Below are positions 9,617 to 18,173 of a DNA stretch of 64,000 nucleotides, piece by piece. The translations under genes were made by a program, and so were the position numbers. Numbering within the stretch: position 1 is the stretch's first letter; each line of letters starts with the position of its first letter. Source of the DNA: Variovorax sp. Root411 (GTDB lineage Bacteria > Pseudomonadota > Gammaproteobacteria > Burkholderiales > Burkholderiaceae_C); the NCBI RefSeq assembly GCF_001425205.1, contig NZ_LMDW01000015.1, positions 248,001-312,000 of the forward strand, in the 5' to 3' direction. The notes under the pieces were generated by a model. It had not been told where the DNA came from, did no database searches, and saw nothing but the letters and a program-made list of their open reading frames with translations.

Positions 9617-10507
9617 TTATTTTTTCGGCGAAGAAAAATACAGGCGTGCGATGTGCGCCAGCTTGTCCGGGTTGCGCTGCGCGCGGATGCGCACGATGCG
9701 GTCGTTCTCGATCTCGAAGGTCTGGGCCGATTCGAGTTCGCCGTCGAAAAACCGCAGCATGCCGGGCTCGCCATTGATCTCGACCAGTTCCATGCGTACC
9801 GCCGGCCCCATGCGGCGCCAGAGCGCGAAGTACAGCTGGGCCAGGCGCTGGCTGCCGCGCAGGATCTTGCTGAAGCTCTGCACCTTGCCGCCGCCGTCGC
9901 CGATGAGTTCGGCGTCCTCGGCCATCAGCGACTTCAGGTCCTGCAGGCTGCCGCGCGCGGCGGCGTCGGCGAAGGCGCGCAGCAGGCGCTGGTGAGTTTC
10001 GCGCGGCACGCTGAAGCGCGGGCGCCCTTCCTGCACCTGCGCCTTGGCGCGGTGCACGAGCTGGCGGCAGGCGGCCTCGGTCTTTTCGAGCGTGCGGGCG
10101 ATCTCGTCATAGTCGGCGTCGAAGACTTCGCGCAGCAGGAAGGCGGCGCGGGCCTCGGGCGCGAGGCGCTCCAGCACGGCGAGGAAGGCGACGGAGATGT
10201 TGTCGGCGCGCTCGAGCAGCTGTTCGGGGCTTTCCGACGCATCGGTCAGCACGGGCTCGGGCATCCAGGCGCCGATGTAGTGCTCGCGCTGGACCTTGGC
10301 GGCGCGCAGCCGGTCGATCGACAGGCGGGTGACCACCGTCACGAGCCAGGCTTCGGCGCTGTCGAAGCTGGCCTTGTCGGCTTCGTGCCAGCGCAGCCAG
10401 GCGTCCTGCACGACCTCCTCGGCCTCGGCCATGGAGCCGAGCATGCGGTAGGCAATGCCCTGAAGGCGGCGGCGGTGGCTGTCGAAGGCGAGGGTCGGGT
10501 CGTCCAT
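9617..10507 (-). CDS. ECF41-family RNA polymerase sigma factor (SigJ-like)
   Basis: A 296-residue extracytoplasmic-function sigma factor. Region sigma2 is at about residues 8-72 and sigma4 at about 110-165, with a fused SnoaL-like C-terminal domain (about 175-290). All three ECF41 signature motifs are recognisable: WMPEP in the sigma2-sigma4 linker, DGGGKV in the SnoaL part, and NPDKL near the end. In this family the C-terminal extension replaces an anti-sigma factor and modulates activity. The usual single target is an adjacent carboxymuconolactone decarboxylase, oxidoreductase or epimerase gene, which is exactly what follows here. No anti-sigma gene is present. Confidence 0.94.
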   Translation of the reverse strand: MDDPTLAFDSHRRRLQGIAYRMLGSMAEAEEVVQDAWLRWHEADKASFDSAEAWLVTVVTRLSIDRLRAAKVQREHYIGAWMPEPVLTDASESPEQLLERADNISVAFLAVLERLAPEARAAFLLREVFDADYDEIARTLEKTEAACRQLVHRAKAQVQEGRPRFSVPRETHQRLLRAFADAAARGSLQDLKSLMAEDAELIGDGGGKVQSFSKILRGSQRLAQLYFALWRRMGPAVRMELVEINGEPGMLRFFDGELESAQTFEIENDRIVRIRAQRNPDKLAHIARLYFSSPKK

Positions 10508-10516
10508 GCCCGATTA

Positions 10517-10543
10517 GACGGTTGGCACCCGCAGGTTGTGAAC
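10517..10543 (-). promoter_or_regulatory. Degenerate ECF41-like promoter before the sigma gene
   Basis: Minus strand GTTCACA (10543-10537), 16 bases, then CGTC (10520-10517). The -10 motif and spacing match the ECF41 consensus, but two bases of the -35 motif differ. The CGTC ends only 9 bases before the sigma-factor ATG, so a transcript from it would be almost leaderless. It suggests weak autoregulation, which is unproven. Confidence 0.5.
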
Positions 10544-10553
10544 CCCGAAACTC

Positions 10554-10588
10554 CAAAAAAATCGCCCCGGGGTGCGGGGCGAGGTTTT
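10554..10588 (-). terminator. Rho-independent terminator of the ferritin-like gene
   Basis: An 8-bp stem TCGCCCCG/CGGGGCGA (10562-10569 and 10575-10582) is followed, reading on the minus strand, by seven T residues (A-run at 10555-10561). It lies directly after the stop of the minus-strand gene at 10591. A plus-strand TTTTGTTT also follows the stem. Confidence 0.85.
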
Positions 10589-10590
10589 GT

Positions 10591-11448
10591 TTACGCGCCT
10601 TGGTATTCAGGCTTGGGGCCGAGGGTGGCCGCGACTTCCTTGCGGTAGCGGTTCAGCTCCTGCACCGTCTTGAAGCTGCGGTTCATCAGCAGGCTCAGGT
10701 TGTGCAGGATGCGCTCGCCGACCTTGGTTTCCCAGACGGCATCGAACTTGATCTGCTTGTCGAGCCAGTGCTCCAGCCAATCGGGGTCGGGCATGCGGCT
10801 CTGGATGGTGTCGTTCGGGAACAGCGCCTTGTTGACGTGCAGGTTCGTCGGATGCAGCGCCTGCGCGGTGCGGCGGGCACTGGCCATCAGGACGCCGACC
10901 TTGGTGAACGCGGCACGGGCCTCGTCGCCGAACTTTTCCATCGCGCGCTTCATGTAGCGCAGGTACGCGCCGCCGTGGCGGGCTTCGTCCTGGCTCAGCG
11001 TGGTGTAGATGTGCTTGATGACCGGCTCGGTATGCCACTGGGCGGCGCGGCGGTACCAGTGGTTCAGGCGGATCTCGCCGCAGAAGTGCAGCATGAGGGT
11101 TTCGAGCGGCGGGGCCGGGTCGAAGTCGAAGCGCACTTCGTGCAGTTCCTGCTCGGTGGGCGCGTGCTTGGGGCTGAAGCGCTTCAGGTATTCCATGAGC
11201 ACCAGCGAATGCTTCTGCTCCTCGAAGAACCAGATCGACATGAAAGCGGAAAAGTCGCTATCGTGGCGGTTGTCGCGCAGGAACATCTCGGTGGCCGGCA
11301 ACGCCGCCCACTCGGTGATCGCATTCATCTTGATGGTCTGTGCCTGCTCTTCCGACAGCAAGGAAGCGTCGAACGACTGCCAGGGAATGTCCTTGTCCAT
11401 GTCCCAACGGACGGATTCGAGTTGTCTGAAGAGTTCCGGATAGAGCAT
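10591..11448 (-). CDS. Ferritin-like di-iron protein (acyl-ACP desaturase/ribonucleotide reductase-like fold)
   Basis: A 285-residue soluble helical protein with the six-ligand pattern of a carboxylate-bridged di-iron four-helix bundle. Candidate ligands are Glu46, Glu76 and His80 in FFEEQKH, Glu125 in CGEIRLNH, and Glu155 and His158 in DEARHGG. The two ExxH-type motifs resemble acyl-ACP desaturases and related ferritin-like oxidases, but the substrate is unknown. The start MLYPELFR (ATG 11448) is chosen because the protein fold begins there and a purine-rich AAAGAAAGA precedes it. Upstream in-frame codons read through low-complexity sequence. A strong terminator follows. Confidence 0.78.
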   Translation of the reverse strand: MLYPELFRQLESVRWDMDKDIPWQSFDASLLSEEQAQTIKMNAITEWAALPATEMFLRDNRHDSDFSAFMSIWFFEEQKHSLVLMEYLKRFSPKHAPTEQELHEVRFDFDPAPPLETLMLHFCGEIRLNHWYRRAAQWHTEPVIKHIYTTLSQDEARHGGAYLRYMKRAMEKFGDEARAAFTKVGVLMASARRTAQALHPTNLHVNKALFPNDTIQSRMPDPDWLEHWLDKQIKFDAVWETKVGERILHNLSLLMNRSFKTVQELNRYRKEVAATLGPKPEYQGA

Positions 11449-11576
11449 CAATGTCTTTCTTTGGCCGCCGATTTTAGTCGGCCCGTTTGGCGCGACCATG
11501 ACAGACGCGCGATGATGCGAATACGCGCGCCGTTGCGGCACGGATGCACACCTCCCTTTTGAACCAGGATCCCGCG

Positions 11577-12191
11577 ATGCGAACCCTTTTCTTATTGTCG
11601 ACGCTCTGGCGATGCGCCCCTGCGGTTTCCCTCGTGGCGGGCCTCGTTTCGATCGTGCCGGCACAAGCCCAGACGGCCTCCGCGGCACCCGCTCCGGCAG
11701 AGGCCTCGGGATGCCCTGCAATCCTGCAACACACCTTCCCAAGGCTGCAGGATGAAAAACCCCAATCTTTGTGCCAGTATTCCGGCAAGGTGGTTCTGGT
11801 GGTCAATACGGCCAGCTTCTGCGGTTTCACCCCGCAATACAAGGGGCTGGAGTCGCTGGACATGAAATACCGCTCGCGCGGGCTGGTGGTGCTGGGCTTT
11901 CCGTCGAATGACTTTGCCCAGGAATCGGGTTCCAACAAGGAAATTGCCGACTTCTGCGAAAGCACTTTCGGGGTGAAATTCCCGATGTTCGCCAAATCAT
12001 CGGTGCGCGGCACCGACGCGAATCCGCTGTTCAAGCAGCTCGCGCAGGCCTCGGGCACCACGCCCAAGTGGAATTTCTACAAATACCTGATCGGGCGCGA
12101 CGGCAAGGTCGTGCAGGCGTGGTCGAGCATGACGGCGCCGGATGAAAACGGCTTCGTGAACGTCATCGAGAAGCAGCTCGGACCCAATTGA
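11577..12191 (+). CDS. Glutathione peroxidase family protein, exported
   Basis: A 204-residue thiol peroxidase of the GPx family that would reduce peroxides in the periplasm. A signal peptide (about residues 1-31, ending VPAQA) is followed by the thioredoxin-like GPx core. Peroxidatic Cys82 lies in NTASFCGFT, a second Cys127 in ADFCEST is the likely resolving cysteine, and Trp165-Asn166 lie in KWNFYKYLI. The usual FPCNQF loop is altered to FPSNDFAQ. Selenocysteine is replaced by cysteine, as is normal in bacteria. The ATG at 11577 is preferred because AGGA precedes it. An in-frame start at 11544 would spoil the signal peptide. Confidence 0.9.
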   Translation: MRTLFLLSTLWRCAPAVSLVAGLVSIVPAQAQTASAAPAPAEASGCPAILQHTFPRLQDEKPQSLCQYSGKVVLVVNTASFCGFTPQYKGLESLDMKYRSRGLVVLGFPSNDFAQESGSNKEIADFCESTFGVKFPMFAKSSVRGTDANPLFKQLAQASGTTPKWNFYKYLIGRDGKVVQAWSSMTAPDENGFVNVIEKQLGPN

Positions 12192-12279
12192 CACCGATGC
12201 GCCCGGTGAGGAATTTGAAGACACAAACGTTTACCAAACCAGCGGGAACCGTCCGGCGGATGCCGCGCTCCTAACTCGC

Positions 12280-12305
12280 GTGGGCAGTGATTGCCCACCC
12301 GTTTT
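12280..12305 (+). terminator. Terminator after the glutathione peroxidase gene
   Basis: A 7-bp stem GTGGGCA/TGCCCAC (12280-12286 and 12292-12298) is followed by CCGTTTTC on the plus strand, 90 bp after the stop codon. Confidence 0.65.
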
Positions 12306-12360
12306 CATGTTGCGAGGTCTTCCGGGCGCTTGCCGTCCGGTCGAAATCCCGAGGCGATTC

Positions 12361-12384
12361 TTCTCCTCCTCCCTCCCTCCCTCC
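12361..12384 (-). repeat. CCCT tandem tract, G-rich on the minus strand
   Basis: A pyrimidine-rich run of CTCC and CCCT units lies in the gene-free stretch between two terminators. On the minus strand it reads GG-A-GGG-A-GGG-A-GGG-A-GG-A-GG, giving three GGG runs plus GG runs with single-base loops, so it could fold as a G-quadruplex. No gene or promoter is evident in 12306-12434. Confidence 0.6.
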
Positions 12385-12434
12385 TTCGCGTCGGGGCGCC
12401 TCGCAGCATTTTTGTCTTCCAGCCGCAGACGTTG

Positions 12435-12459
12435 AAAAGGCGCCTCGCGGCGCCTTTTT
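12435..12459. terminator. Bidirectional terminator after the GST gene
   Basis: Stem AAAAGGCGCC/GGCGCCTTTT with the 4-base loop TCGC has T-runs in both directions. It directly follows the stop codon of the minus-strand GST gene. Confidence 0.88.
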
Positions 12460-13070
12460 CAGGGTTTGGTGTCGATGAAGCTGGGCCTCAGCATCAGCTT
12501 GTCGTACAGCTTGGCCAGGTTGCCGTGCTCCCCGCGCCAGTCGATATCGGGAAAGCGCAGGTCCAGCCAGCCCAGCGTGCAGCCCACCGCGATGTCCGAC
12601 AGGCTCAGGTGGATGCCGCTGCAAAAGGGCTTGTCGCCCAGGCCCTTGGCCATCGCGGCAATTCCGCCCTCTACCTTGTTGCGCTGGCGCTCGATCCAGG
12701 CTGCGCTGCGCTCGCCGTCGCTGCGCCCGGTCCAGGTGGCTTCCAGGCGCCAGAGCACGCCGGCGTCCATGACGCCATCGGCCAGCGCCTCCCAGGTCTT
12801 GACCTCGGCGCGCTCCCGACCCTGCTGGGGAATCAGCTTGCCGACCGGCGAGAGGGTGTCCAGGTATTCGACGATCACGCGGGAGTCGAACATCGCCTCG
12901 CCGCCTTCCATGATCAGGCAGGGAACCTTGCCGAGCGGGTTGGAATGGGAGATCGTGGTGTCGGCGGCCCAGACGTCCTCGAGCACGAACTGGTAATCGA
13001 GCCGCTTCTCCGCCAGCACCACGCGCACCTTGCGCACATAAGGGCTGGCGGCGGATCCGATCAGTTTCAT
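12459..13070 (-). CDS. Glutathione S-transferase family protein
   Basis: A 203-residue cytosolic GST. The N-terminal thioredoxin-like domain (about residues 1-75) starts MKLIGSAASPYVRKVR, with Ser in the active-site position. It has NPLGKVPCLI with the cis-proline region and FDSRVIVEYLD, matching the ESxAI glutathione-binding helix region. The helical C-terminal domain contains LSLSDIAVGCTLGWLD. GGGAGAGAG lies upstream of the ATG. It is transcribed divergently from purB and ends at a strong bidirectional terminator. The natural electrophile is unknown. Confidence 0.9.
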   Translation of the reverse strand: MKLIGSAASPYVRKVRVVLAEKRLDYQFVLEDVWAADTTISHSNPLGKVPCLIMEGGEAMFDSRVIVEYLDTLSPVGKLIPQQGRERAEVKTWEALADGVMDAGVLWRLEATWTGRSDGERSAAWIERQRNKVEGGIAAMAKGLGDKPFCSGIHLSLSDIAVGCTLGWLDLRFPDIDWRGEHGNLAKLYDKLMLRPSFIDTKP

Positions 13071-13187
13071 GAAGACTCTCTCCCTGCTTGATTGACGTTT
13101 GTTGAAAGTCATTTTAGGTGAACGAGGAAACCGGAGCCCCGAATCAGCCGCAATCTGTCGGGACCACCCCACGGACCGGCGGCCGCC

Positions 13188-14578
<1,391 letters not shown>

Positions 14579-14579
<1 letters not shown>

Positions 14580-15139
14580 TGGCGCTCAAGTCCACCATCT
14601 TCAAGGCCAACCTCGCGGTCGCCGACATCGACCACGGCTACTACGCCGACCATGCGCTGACGCTGGCGCGCCACCCGAGCGAGACCGACGAGCGGATGAT
14701 GATCCGGCTCGTCGCGCTCGCGCTCAACGCGCACCAGCTGCAGGACGTGTGCAACGGCGACGGTACGCTGGCCTTTGGCGCCGGCCTGTCGAACGTCGAC
14801 GAGCCCGACGTCTGGCTGCGCGACTTCACGGGCGAAGTGAAGATCTGGATCGAGGTCGGCCAGCCGGAAGACAAGCCCGTCATCAAGGCCTGCGGCAAGG
14901 CGGACGAGGTGATCGTCTACTGCTTCAACCACGCGGCCGAGATCTGGTGGCGCGGCATCGAGAACAAGCTCACGCGGCCGCAGAACCTGAAGGTCTATCG
15001 CGTGCCGACGAATGCCTCGCAGGCACTGGCCGCGCTGGCGCAGCGCAGCATGCAGCTGCAGGCGACGATCCAGGAAAACACGCTGACGCTGGGCGACGGC
15101 GTGAACAGCATCGACGTCGAGTTGCTCAAGTGGAAGTAG
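14579..15139 (+). CDS. yaeQ: YaeQ family protein
   Basis: A 186-residue YaeQ protein with the typical N-terminus MALKSTIFKANLAVADID and the motif HPSETDERMMIRLVALAL. It also has the conserved segments WIEVGQPEDKPVIKACGKAD and VYCFNHAAEIWW. YaeQ has a PD-(D/E)XK nuclease-like fold. It was once linked to suppression of RfaH defects, but its molecular activity is not established. It overlaps purB by one base and is followed by convergent small genes. Confidence 0.93.
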
Positions 15140-15149
15140 CCCCGCGCGG

Positions 15150-15455
15150 TTAAACCGCCGGCATCATCGCGCCGCACTGCCAGCACTGCTCGAAGCCGCC
15201 TTCGACCTGCTCGCCGCACACGCACCGCCAGCTGCGCTGCGGGCGATGCTGCAGTTCATGCAGCAGGCGCCTGGCGAGGTCGAACTGGGCCTCGTCGTCG
15301 ATCCAGATCTCGGGCAGGCATTGGTCGGGCGGCAGCTGGCCCATCACCGCGCCGAGGAATTCGCGCTGCACGGTGGCGGCCACGCCTTCTTCGCGCAAGG
15401 CGTGCGCCCACACGGCCGCGATCGCAAGGTTGGGGGCTTGCGCGAGGCGGCGCAT
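15150..15455 (-). CDS. Small DUF2007-like protein with C-terminal zinc ribbon
   Basis: A 101-residue protein. The N-terminal half (MRRLAQAPNLAIAAVWAHAL) and following ferredoxin-like segment resemble the DUF2007 putative signal-transducing domain, which is about 60 residues. The C-terminus has two CxxC-like pairs, WRCVCGEQ and CWQCGAMM, predicting a small zinc ribbon. The start ATG lies 2 bases after the stop of the upstream gene, so it is the second gene of a two-gene operon. No specific function can be given. Confidence 0.78.
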   Translation of the reverse strand: MRRLAQAPNLAIAAVWAHALREEGVAATVQREFLGAVMGQLPPDQCLPEIWIDDEAQFDLARRLLHELQHRPQRSWRCVCGEQVEGGFEQCWQCGAMMPAV

Positions 15456-15457
15456 GG

Positions 15458-15931
15458 TCAGGGGGCCCAGTTTTTCTCGTCGTCGGGGTCGAACTCGGGC
15501 TCGGCCGCGGATGGCGGCGAGGGCTCGGCTTCGCGTGCGCGCTCGGCATAGCGGTTGAAGCGCCAGGCCGAGTCTTCCATCGTGATGCGGCGCCAGGTGG
15601 CGCGCTTCTCGACGGGCGTCATGGCGGGCCAGTGCTGCACCTCGTCGAAGCTGCGGCCGCAGCCCTTGCATTCGTCGTCGCCCTGGCTGGTGGAGCAGAT
15701 CGCGATGCAGGGGGTGTCGGGCGTGCTTTCGTACCAGGCCATCCAGGCGGCCCAGGCCTTGGGCGGAAAACCGAGCTCGTCGACCTCGTCCTCGTGATGG
15801 AAGACCATGAGCGCGTAGACCTCGGCCAGCGCGCGCAATTCGGGGCCGAGCGTGACGCCGTCGGGCGACGGCGTCTTCTCGCGCCAGTGGTTGATGGCGG
15901 CCTCGATGTCGGTGATGTGTATGGCGGCCAT
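15458..15931 (-). CDS. DUF3717-DUF1289 fusion protein
   Basis: A 157-residue cytoplasmic protein. The N-terminal part (about residues 1-70, containing IHITDIEAAINHWREK) fits DUF3717. The second part has the DUF1289 signature PCIAICSTSQGDDECKGCGR with four cysteines spaced as a metal site, followed by the typical EVQHWPAMTPVEKRATWRRI tail. DUF1289 proteins may bind an Fe-S cluster or zinc; no activity is known. The start MAAIHITD is chosen over an upstream ATG at 15961 because domain homology begins there. It is followed by the DUF2007-like gene. Confidence 0.82.
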   Translation of the reverse strand: MAAIHITDIEAAINHWREKTPSPDGVTLGPELRALAEVYALMVFHHEDEVDELGFPPKAWAAWMAWYESTPDTPCIAICSTSQGDDECKGCGRSFDEVQHWPAMTPVEKRATWRRITMEDSAWRFNRYAERAREAEPSPPSAAEPEFDPDDEKNWAP

Positions 15932-16115
15932 GAACGTGAAAATGCAGCGGACGGCGATCATAGTCCGGCAATGTCCCGAAACGGCGAAGGGACAAGATTG
16001 CTATTAATAAAAGAGCATCCAGCGCACTGTTCATGCGCTTCTCGAGGCGGTTCTCTTTAAACCCCTGAAAACTTTCGATTGCGCCGCCGCGAGCTTCGAT
16101 GCTCTAATTCCCCCA

Positions 16116-16247
16116 CGAAGGGGAGTAGCTCCCGACCGCTGTCCACCGCAGCGCGAATCGTCAGGTCGTCAATACGAAGCAAAACACTTCCGGCCTGCCG
16201 GACAACGTACGTGCACTCGCACGCAGCGCTGTCGAGCGAGACCTTCG
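16116..16247 (+). promoter_or_regulatory. yybP-ykoY manganese riboswitch upstream of terC
   Basis: The 495-bp gene-free leader of the first TerC gene contains the hallmark elements of the Mn2+-sensing yybP-ykoY aptamer. These are the AAGGGGAGTAGC entry loop at 16119-16130, a CGTCAATACG-type segment near 16164-16178, and the closing GAGACCTTCG at 16238-16247. The P1 helix can form between CGAAGG (16116-16121) and CCTTCG (16242-16247). This class is classically found before terC/alx and mntP genes. The rest of the leader (16248-16426) holds an alternative hairpin and a GC-rich stem just before the ribosome-binding site. No gene is seen in 15932-16115. Confidence 0.9.
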
Positions 16248-16275
16248 ATTTGAACCTGTGCAGGTTTGGTCGAAG
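16243..16275 (+). promoter_or_regulatory. Candidate riboswitch expression-platform hairpin
   Basis: The 3' strand of aptamer P1 (CTTCGA, 16243-16248) can instead pair with TCGAAG (16270-16275), reinforced by AACC/GGTT inside. This creates a hairpin mutually exclusive with P1. Metal binding that stabilises P1 would dissolve it. There is no T-run, so the switch is more likely on translation or Rho than on intrinsic termination. Confidence 0.6.
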
Positions 16276-16426
16276 CGTCGCCAGTCTCTGGAGTCCCCGG
16301 TGTCACCCGGCCTTCATTCCTCGCTTTCGACCTTCCCCGCATGGGATGAATCGAAACGCATCTGCATGCGCCTCCGTCGCCGCCCCTGAAGGGAGAGACA
16401 GGGGCGCGAAGACAAAAGAGGAATCT

Positions 16427-17176
16427 ATGGAAATGTTCATGACCCCGGAGTTCTGGGTCGCGGTCGGTCAGATCATCATGATCGACATCCTGCTCGGCGG
16501 CGACAACGCCGTCGTCATCGCGCTGGCCTGCCGCAAGCTGCCGCCGGCCCAACGCACCAAGGGCATCCTGTGGGGTACCGCCGGCGCCATCGTGCTGCGC
16601 GTGATCCTGATCTTCTTCGCGCTGACCCTGCTGGCCATTCCGTTCCTGAAGCTGGTGGGCGCGATCCTGCTGCTGTGGATCGGCGTCAAGCTGCTGGCCC
16701 CCGAGCATGACGACGCACACGGCAACATCACCGGCAGCGACAAGCTGTGGGGCGCGGTCAAGACCGTGATCGTGGCCGACCTCGTGATGAGCGTGGACAA
16801 CGTCATCGCCATTGCCGGCGCCGCCCAAGGCGCGGGCGAAAGCCACCAGATGCCGCTCGTGATCTTCGGCCTGCTCGTGAGCATCCCGATCATCGTCTGG
16901 GGCAGCCAGCTGGTCATCAAGCTGATGGACCGCTTCCCGATGATCATCACGCTGGGCGGCATGCTGCTCGGCTGGATCGCCGGCACGATGGCGGTGTCCG
17001 ACCCCGCGCTGGCGAACACCGCCGCCTGGACCTGGGTGCCGAAGGTGCCGCAGACCGACGTGATCAAGTACGCCGCCGGCGTGGCCGGTGCGCTGCTGGT
17101 GCTGGCAATCGGCAAGTGGGCGGCCGCGCGGCATGCCCGCAACAAGAATGAAGAACAGGCGGCGACGGCCAGCTGA
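16427..17176 (+). CDS. TerC family membrane protein (riboswitch-controlled)
   Basis: A 249-residue integral membrane protein of the TerC/Alx family with about seven to eight transmembrane helices. It contains the two family motifs with conserved acidic residues, DILLGGDNAVVIAL near residue 20 and DLVMSVDNVIAIAG near residue 120. Members with this riboswitch export manganese or protect against its excess. AGAGGA lies 5 bases before the ATG at 16427. A second TerC paralogue lies at 38630-39313 without a riboswitch. An unknown 154-residue gene follows after 79 bp on the same strand. Confidence 0.93.
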   Translation: MEMFMTPEFWVAVGQIIMIDILLGGDNAVVIALACRKLPPAQRTKGILWGTAGAIVLRVILIFFALTLLAIPFLKLVGAILLLWIGVKLLAPEHDDAHGNITGSDKLWGAVKTVIVADLVMSVDNVIAIAGAAQGAGESHQMPLVIFGLLVSIPIIVWGSQLVIKLMDRFPMIITLGGMLLGWIAGTMAVSDPALANTAAWTWVPKVPQTDVIKYAAGVAGALLVLAIGKWAAARHARNKNEEQAATAS

Positions 17177-17255
17177 ACGCCGGTGGTCGCTCCCCTGCCC
17201 CGAACTTCCTGTCCGAACCAGTCCCAGTCACTCTAACTACCTGAAGGAGCACCCC

Positions 17256-17720
17256 ATGGAAAAGGTCATTCTTTATGTCGACGACGTCACTTACGCCTGT
17301 GGGCAGTTCGCCGAACTTGCGCCGGACGCGAACAGCGTCGTGGCACGCCATTGGGTGCTCGTGGCCTGCGCGCCGCGCATGACGCATCGCATCAGCAAGT
17401 GGGTGAGCCACAGCGCGCGCGAGAACTGGCGCGCCAAGTGGTTCAGCAAGGTGCAGGCGCAGATGCTGCCGCTGCTGGAGCGCAATGGCGGCCAGGTGAC
17501 CCCGGTGCTGGCCAAGGGCCCGCTGGCCGAACTGACGGCACAGCTCAAGCGCGAGCACTCGGCCGTTCACGTGGTCGATGCGCGCCGCCCGAAGATCGGC
17601 GTCGACCTGGAACCGGTCACGCCGGAGCAGACACCGGCCCATCAATCGGGCTGGGCTTTTCCCGGCGCCGTGATGGGCATGGGTGCGCTGCTGGTGCTGG
17701 CGAACGAGCTGGCCGAGTAA
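17256..17720 (+). CDS. Hypothetical protein downstream of terC
   Basis: I do not recognise this 154-residue protein. It begins MEKVILYVDDVTYACGQ, and a strong ribosome-binding site AAGGAG lies just upstream. The first 110 residues look like a soluble alpha/beta fold containing several basic residues. The C-terminus has a short hydrophobic segment (WAFPGAVMGMGALLVLANEL) that could be a membrane anchor. It follows terC and ends at a strong terminator, so it may be co-transcribed under the manganese riboswitch. That linkage is inference only. Confidence 0.75.
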   Translation: MEKVILYVDDVTYACGQFAELAPDANSVVARHWVLVACAPRMTHRISKWVSHSARENWRAKWFSKVQAQMLPLLERNGGQVTPVLAKGPLAELTAQLKREHSAVHVVDARRPKIGVDLEPVTPEQTPAHQSGWAFPGAVMGMGALLVLANELAE

Positions 17721-17739
17721 GACGGCACGAAACTCCCCG

Positions 17740-17780
17740 ACGAGCCCCGGTGCGGCAACGCCCCGGGGCTCGTTGTTTTA
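17740..17780 (+). terminator. Strong Rho-independent terminator
   Basis: A perfect 11-bp stem ACGAGCCCCGG/CCGGGGCTCGT (17740-17750 and 17763-17773) is followed by TGTTTTA on the plus strand. It closes the terC unit 20 bp after the last stop codon. Confidence 0.9.
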
Positions 17781-17807
17781 CAGGCCCTGGGGTATCCTGC
17801 CCGCCAT

Positions 17808-18164
17808 ATGCGCATCATCATCAAATGGCTGCTCAGCGCCGTCGCGCTGCTGGCGGTGGCTTATCTCTACAGCGGTGTCCAGGTTGCCAGCTTCGGCTCC
17901 GCGCTGATCGCGGCCGCGGTGATCGGCCTGCTCAACATGGTCGTGCGGCCGGTGCTGGTGGTGCTGACGCTGCCGGTCACCGTCATCACGCTCGGGCTGT
18001 TCCTGTTCGTGATCAACGCGCTGCTTTTCTGGGCCGCGTCGGGGCTGCTCGGCGGCTTTCACGTCAACGGCTTCGTGGCCGCGCTGATCGGCTCGCTGCT
18101 GTATTCGCTGCTGGGGCTGCTGATCGAGGCCGCGCTGGGCGGGCTGGTGCCCAGCAGGCGCTGA
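17808..18164 (+). CDS. Phage holin family 4-like small membrane protein (YvlD-like)
   Basis: A 118-residue protein with about four transmembrane helices, beginning MRIIIKWLLSAVALLAVAYL. It contains the LLNMVVRPVLVVLTLPV and TLGLFLFVINALLFW segments typical of the YvlD/Phage_holin_4_2 family. Despite the name these are widespread chromosomal membrane proteins, not lysis genes, and there is no phage context here. The function is unknown. GTATCCT upstream may be a -10 element, with only 10 bases before the ATG. Confidence 0.88.
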   Translation: MRIIIKWLLSAVALLAVAYLYSGVQVASFGSALIAAAVIGLLNMVVRPVLVVLTLPVTVITLGLFLFVINALLFWAASGLLGGFHVNGFVAALIGSLLYSLLGLLIEAALGGLVPSRR

Positions 18165-18173
18165 GCGCAGCGG

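Noticed and set aside
17808-18164. Holin annotation suggesting a prophage remnant
   Set aside because: The family name is historical. No integrase, lysin, capsid or tail gene is nearby, and neighbours are housekeeping genes.
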